Shown piece by piece: positions 5,782 through 9,662 of a stretch of DNA of 9,662 nucleotides (position 1 is its first letter; every line of letters starts with the position of its first letter). Made by a program: the position numbers and the translations under genes. The notes below the pieces were generated by a model. It did no database searches and was not told the origin of the DNA. It saw nothing but the letters and a program-made list of their open reading frames with translations. This DNA comes from Methyloceanibacter sp. (GTDB lineage Bacteria; Pseudomonadota; Alphaproteobacteria; Rhizobiales; Methyloligellaceae): the NCBI GenBank assembly GCA_025449615.1, contig JANWJA010000066.1, positions 1 through 9,662 of the forward strand, written 5' to 3'.

Positions 5782-6495
5782 TTGGCCAAGAGGCCGAAAA
5801 GCGATTTCGCGCAACTTTCCGAACGACTCGGTTACGCCTTCAAGAACGAGGTCTTGCTGAAGGTCGCGCTCATCCATTCGAGCGCCCGCACCGGCACCAA
5901 GGCCGGCGAGGATAACGAGCTTCTGGAATTTCTCGGCGACCGCGTATTGGGGCTCGCCGTGGCCGAGCTCCTGATCGGCCGCTTCCCCGATGCGCATGAG
6001 GGCGAGCTTGCCCGTTGGTACAATCACCTCGTGCGCGCAGAGACCTGCGCCGTGATTGCGCAAGATTGGGATCTCGGCCGCTACTTGATGATGAGCGGCG
6101 GCGAGGCCGACAGTGGCGGCCGCTACAAGAAGACCATCCTCGCCAATGCCTGCGAGGCGGTGCTCGGGGCCATCTTCACCGATCGCGGCTACGAGGCGGC
6201 GCGCGATGTCGTGCATCGCTTCTGGGAGCGCCTGTTGGGCGAGCTGGAGATCGCGGCGCCAGACGCCAAATCCGTGCTGCAGGAATGGGCGCAAGGTCGG
6301 AAGCTTGCTCTGCCGCGTTACCTCGAAATCGCCCGCGAGGGTCCCGACCACGCCCCGCGTTTCACCTCCGAGGTGCAGATCGAAGGTATCGAGCCGGAGC
6401 GCGGGCAGGGGGCGAACAAGCGCGCCGCCGAGCAGGCTGCGGCCTACCGCATGTTGCTGCGCGAAGGTGTATGGACGGAAACCGACAATGCCTGA
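5782..6495 (+). CDS. rnc: Ribonuclease III
   Basis: 237 residues from a TTG start. RNase III cuts double-stranded RNA, processing the rRNA precursor and some mRNAs. The nuclease domain (about 8-150) has the signature NELLEFLGDRVLGL (45-58) with E46, E49 and D53, plus E75; E125 matches the essential E. coli E117. The position matching E. coli D114 is Asn (N122, codon 6145-6147), so one metal-site acidic residue is changed. The double-stranded-RNA-binding domain spans about 160-230 and ends with GQGANKRAAEQAAAYRML. The TTG at 5782 is chosen because it gives the expected MAKR...LGYxFKN N-terminus and no ATG or GTG is available nearby in frame; it has no strong binding site. It begins three bases after the lepB stop, in the same frame, so re-initiation from lepB is likely. 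Its end overlaps era by 8 bases. Confidence 0.97.
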   Translation: MAKRPKSDFAQLSERLGYAFKNEVLLKVALIHSSARTGTKAGEDNELLEFLGDRVLGLAVAELLIGRFPDAHEGELARWYNHLVRAETCAVIAQDWDLGRYLMMSGGEADSGGRYKKTILANACEAVLGAIFTDRGYEAARDVVHRFWERLLGELEIAAPDAKSVLQEWAQGRKLALPRYLEIAREGPDHAPRFTSEVQIEGIEPERGQGANKRAAEQAAAYRMLLREGVWTETDNA

Positions 6496-7405
6496 TCAGA
6501 AGGCACAATCGGACACACGCTGCGGCTTTGTCGCCTTGATCGGCGCGCCGAATAGCGGCAAGTCCACGCTCACCAATGCCCTTGTTGGCACAAAAGTCAC
6601 CATCGTCACCCACAAGGCACAAACCACGCGCGGGCCGGTCCGCGGCATTATGCTCGACGGGCAAAGTCAGGTGATCCTGGTCGATACGCCGGGAATCTTT
6701 CAGCCGAAGCGGCGTCTCGACCGCGCCATGTTCGCAACCGCGTGGGAGCGGGCCGGCGACGCCGACATCGTGGCGCTGGTAATCGACGCGAAGCGCGGGA
6801 TCGACGATGGCCTCGCCTCTATTCTTTCGCGCCTGCCCGAGGTCAAACGTCCCAAGATCGCCGTGCTCAACAAGATCGATATTGTCGCCAAGCCGGACCT
6901 GCTGCGTCTTGTGTCGGAACTCTCCGCCGGCAAGCATTTCGACCAGGTGTTCATGATCTCGGCGCTGACCGGCGATGGCGTCGCCGATCTCAAGACTTAT
7001 CTTGCGCAAGCCGTGCCGCCCGGGCCTTGGCTCTATCCCGAGGATCAGCTTACCGACGCTTCGCTTCGCCAGACGGCGGCGGAGATCACGCGCGAAAAGC
7101 TGTTCATGAGGCTGCACGACGAGCTTCCTTACAGCCTGACCGTCGAGACCACGCAATGGAAGGAGTTGAGTGACGGCAGCATCCGCGTCGAGCAGACCAT
7201 CTATGTCCAGCGCGACAGCCAGAAGAAGATCGTGATCGGTGCTCATGGCGAGACCATCAAGCGCATCTCCATGGAGGCGCGAGAGGACATCGCAGGCGTC
7301 GCCGGCGTACCGGTGCATCTCTTTCTTTTCGTCAAAGTCCGCGAGCGCTGGGGCGAGGATCCCGAGCGTTACCGCGAGATGGGGCTCGACTATCCCAAGG
7401 AATGA
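6488..7405 (+). CDS. era: GTPase Era
   Basis: 305 residues, the family's usual length. Era is an essential GTPase that binds the 3' end of 16S rRNA and helps mature the 30S subunit, partly at the inner membrane. GTPase motifs are complete: G1 GAPNSGKS (19-26), the TTR switch I region (46-48), G3 DTPG (66-69) and G4 NKID (128-131). The C-terminal KH domain has the GxxG turn GAHG (251-254) within VIGAHGETIKRI and ends in the typical KVRERWGEDPERYREMGLDY tail. The frame stays open far upstream (to an ATG at 6113) inside rnc, but homology begins at the ATG at 6488, which overlaps the last 8 bases of rnc in another frame; no strong ribosome binding site precedes it. Together with rnc, which releases pre-16S rRNA, it links rRNA cutting with subunit assembly. 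Confidence 0.98.
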   Translation: MPDQKAQSDTRCGFVALIGAPNSGKSTLTNALVGTKVTIVTHKAQTTRGPVRGIMLDGQSQVILVDTPGIFQPKRRLDRAMFATAWERAGDADIVALVIDAKRGIDDGLASILSRLPEVKRPKIAVLNKIDIVAKPDLLRLVSELSAGKHFDQVFMISALTGDGVADLKTYLAQAVPPGPWLYPEDQLTDASLRQTAAEITREKLFMRLHDELPYSLTVETTQWKELSDGSIRVEQTIYVQRDSQKKIVIGAHGETIKRISMEAREDIAGVAGVPVHLFLFVKVRERWGEDPERYREMGLDYPKE

Positions 7406-7420
7406 GGGGTAAGCCGGAGC

Positions 7421-8161
7421 ATGGATTTCACCGACGAAGGCATTTTGATTTCGGCGCGCCCCCTCGGCGAGACGAACGCGATTGCCGAATTTCTGACGCG
7501 AGATCATGGACGCCATCTAGGACTTGTGCGGGGAGGGCGCTCGCGCCGCTTGCGGCCGCTGCTGCAGCCGGGGAACGTCCTGTCGCTGACCTGGCGTGCC
7601 AGGCTCGAAGATCATCTCGGCGCCTTTAATGTCGAAATGATTGATCCTTGTGCCGCCCGCGCGCTCGACGACCAAGCCGCCCTTGCCGCGATCAGTTCCA
7701 TGGCGAGCCTCTCTAAACTCTTGCCAGAGCGCGATGCGCACTCCGAGCTTTATGGCCGTGCGCTCGGCGTGCTGGCGGCGTTGGGCGATGCGGCGAGGTG
7801 GCCGGCGCTGCTCGTGCATTGGGAACTGCTGCTGTTGCAAGATCTCGGTTTCGGCCTCGATCTGTCCGAATGCGCGGCAACCGGCAGTGATGCCGATCTC
7901 ATCTATGTCAGTCCGCGCTCGGGCCGCGCCGTTTCGCGCGTGGCAGGCGAGCCCTACGGCACCAAGCTTCTGGTGCTACCGCGCTTCCTGCTCGACGATA
8001 ATGCGCCAACCGAGCCCGCCGACATCCTCGCAGGCTTCGCGCTGACCGGTTATTTCCTCGAACGTTACGTGCTTCTGCCGCACGATCTCACCATGCCGCA
8101 ATCGAGAGAGCGGCTGATCGGTCTTCTAGCCCGACCAGCAAAGTCAGCGCGCCTAGCATGA
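7421..8161 (+). CDS. recO: DNA repair protein RecO
   Basis: 246 residues. RecO works with RecR, and RecF in many bacteria, to load RecA onto single-stranded DNA coated with SSB, and it anneals complementary strands. The N-terminal OB fold (about 1-80) shows the expected DEGILISARPLGETNAIAEF opening, a basic GGRSRRLRP patch for DNA contact and LQPGNVL. The helical C-terminal part contains WELLLLQDLGFGLDLSECA, then a YVSPRSGRAVS segment seen in alphaproteobacterial RecO. No four-cysteine zinc motif is present, unlike the Deinococcus protein. The ATG at 7421 lies 15 bases after the era stop; GAGGGG (7404-7409) overlapping that stop is the likely binding site, 11 bases upstream. Its TGA overlaps the next ATG as ATGA (8158-8161). 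Confidence 0.93.
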   Translation: MDFTDEGILISARPLGETNAIAEFLTRDHGRHLGLVRGGRSRRLRPLLQPGNVLSLTWRARLEDHLGAFNVEMIDPCAARALDDQAALAAISSMASLSKLLPERDAHSELYGRALGVLAALGDAARWPALLVHWELLLLQDLGFGLDLSECAATGSDADLIYVSPRSGRAVSRVAGEPYGTKLLVLPRFLLDDNAPTEPADILAGFALTGYFLERYVLLPHDLTMPQSRERLIGLLARPAKSARLA

Positions 8162-8742
8162 ATAGAAATCTGCTCACGCTGATGCTCGGCGTCGCCAGCG
8201 CCCTGCAGGTGCCTTCCAGTGCGGTGGCGCAACAATTCGTCGTGCCGGCGAGCGCCAAAGCAGAGATCATCGACGCAACCAATGCGTACCGAAAAACCAA
8301 GGGCCTCCCGCCTCTGCGCGAGAGTGAAAGCGCAAGCCGCGTTGCGGAAGCCTATGCGCACTATTTGGCTGAGGCCAACAAGACCGGCCACGGCGCGGAT
8401 GGCCGAGACCCGGTGCAGCGGCTCCACGCGGCAAACGTCAAATTCTGCAAATTCCGGGGCGAGAATTGGCACGAGTCCTGGACGAGGCGCGACAAGGCCT
8501 CTCCCGACACGGCGATGGCCTCAGCCATGCGCTTCTGGAAGAAATCTCCAGGCCACGAGCGTGCGCTGCGGTCGGCATCAACGGATATCGGTGTCGGCGT
8601 TGCTGGCTGGAAGCACGGCGATCAGTGGTACTACCACGAGATCCAGATCTTCATCGATAATGCCTGCCTGAAGGGCGGGGAGGCCGTCGCAAACGCCCCT
8701 CCCATCCCGGATCGCAATCCTGAGAGGACGCAGACGCCTTGA
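8158..8742 (+). CDS. Secreted CAP (SCP/PR1-like) domain protein
   Basis: 194 residues. The N-terminus is a signal peptide: short charged MNRN, hydrophobic 5-18, and a likely signal peptidase cut after AVA at 22-24 (before QQF). The mature part is one CAP domain: a helix at about 32-48 with NAYRKTKGLPPL, then YAHYLAEAN and TGHGADG with H78, the GENWHE segment with E102, and WKKSPGHERAL with H133 and E134, followed by DIGVGVAGWKHGDQWYYHEIQIF. These His and Glu residues fit the conserved CAP cavity. Two cysteines, C97 and one in the DNACLKGG segment, could form a disulfide. The C-terminal tail is Pro-rich. Bacterial CAP proteins have few known activities, so the function is unknown; periplasmic or extracellular location is inferred. 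It overlaps the recO stop by four bases and has no binding site of its own, so it is probably co-translated with recO. Confidence 0.9.
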   Translation: MNRNLLTLMLGVASALQVPSSAVAQQFVVPASAKAEIIDATNAYRKTKGLPPLRESESASRVAEAYAHYLAEANKTGHGADGRDPVQRLHAANVKFCKFRGENWHESWTRRDKASPDTAMASAMRFWKKSPGHERALRSASTDIGVGVAGWKHGDQWYYHEIQIFIDNACLKGGEAVANAPPIPDRNPERTQTP

Positions 8743-8755
8743 GCCGGCCTTGCCG

Positions 8756-8770
8756 ATGCGATAAGCGCAT
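8756..8770 (+). other. Short inverted repeat before parC
   Basis: ATGCG (8756-8760) and CGCAT (8766-8770) flank five bases and end 5 bases before the parC ATG. A 5-bp stem is weak, but it sits where a ribosome binding site would be, and no clear Shine-Dalgarno is visible there. Confidence 0.3.
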
Positions 8771-8775
8771 ACCCT

Positions 8776-9662
<887 letters not shown>

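Noticed and set aside
6113..6487. N-terminal extension of Era by 125 residues to an in-frame ATG at 6113.
   Set aside because: The extension is an out-of-frame reading of rnc with Arg/Ser/Pro-rich noise; Era homology starts at 6488.
6362..7516. A 384-codon open frame on the minus strand across rnc, era and recO.
   Set aside because: It crosses three well-supported genes on the other strand and shows no family motif.

Overview
The window looks like a housekeeping segment of an alphaproteobacterial chromosome, most likely order Hyphomicrobiales (Rhizobiales). This is inferred from protein style (a single long bifunctional RelA/SpoT enzyme, an omega subunit with a long acidic tail, a ParC-type topoisomerase subunit), from the gene order and from the GC-rich codon use. 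I cannot name a genus. All twelve genes I can support lie on the + strand, nearly end to end.

Layout: (1) 2-232, the C-terminal end of folK (folate synthesis), cut by the window start. (2) rpoZ (RNA polymerase omega), then rsh, the (p)ppGpp synthetase/hydrolase; the 81-base gap between them holds two hairpins, one of 11-12 bp touching the rsh ribosome binding site. (3) A run of a DUF2062 membrane protein, pdxJ (vitamin B6) and acpS (acyl-carrier-protein activation), tightly spaced or overlapping. (4) After a 79-base gap with a palindrome and a possible promoter comes lepB (signal peptidase I), rnc (RNase III), era (ribosome-assembly GTPase), recO (recombination repair) and a secreted CAP-domain protein, linked by short gaps or overlaps. 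(5) parC (topoisomerase IV subunit A), which runs off the right end.

The genes cover core information processing and envelope upkeep: transcription and the stringent response (rpoZ, rsh), cofactors (folK, pdxJ, acpS), protein export (lepB), RNA processing and 30S maturation (rnc, era), repair and chromosome separation (recO, parC). The close spacing and stop/start overlaps suggest shared transcripts and translational coupling. Three starts are non-trivial: pdxJ uses GTG, rnc uses TTG, and lepB very probably starts at the second ATG.

I saw no mobile element, CRISPR array, tRNA, rRNA, phage gene or toxin/defence module, and nothing that supports an undescribed system. The points worth a second look are regulatory structures in the gaps, some residue changes at functional positions (RNase III, ParC), and two poorly characterised proteins embedded among essential genes.
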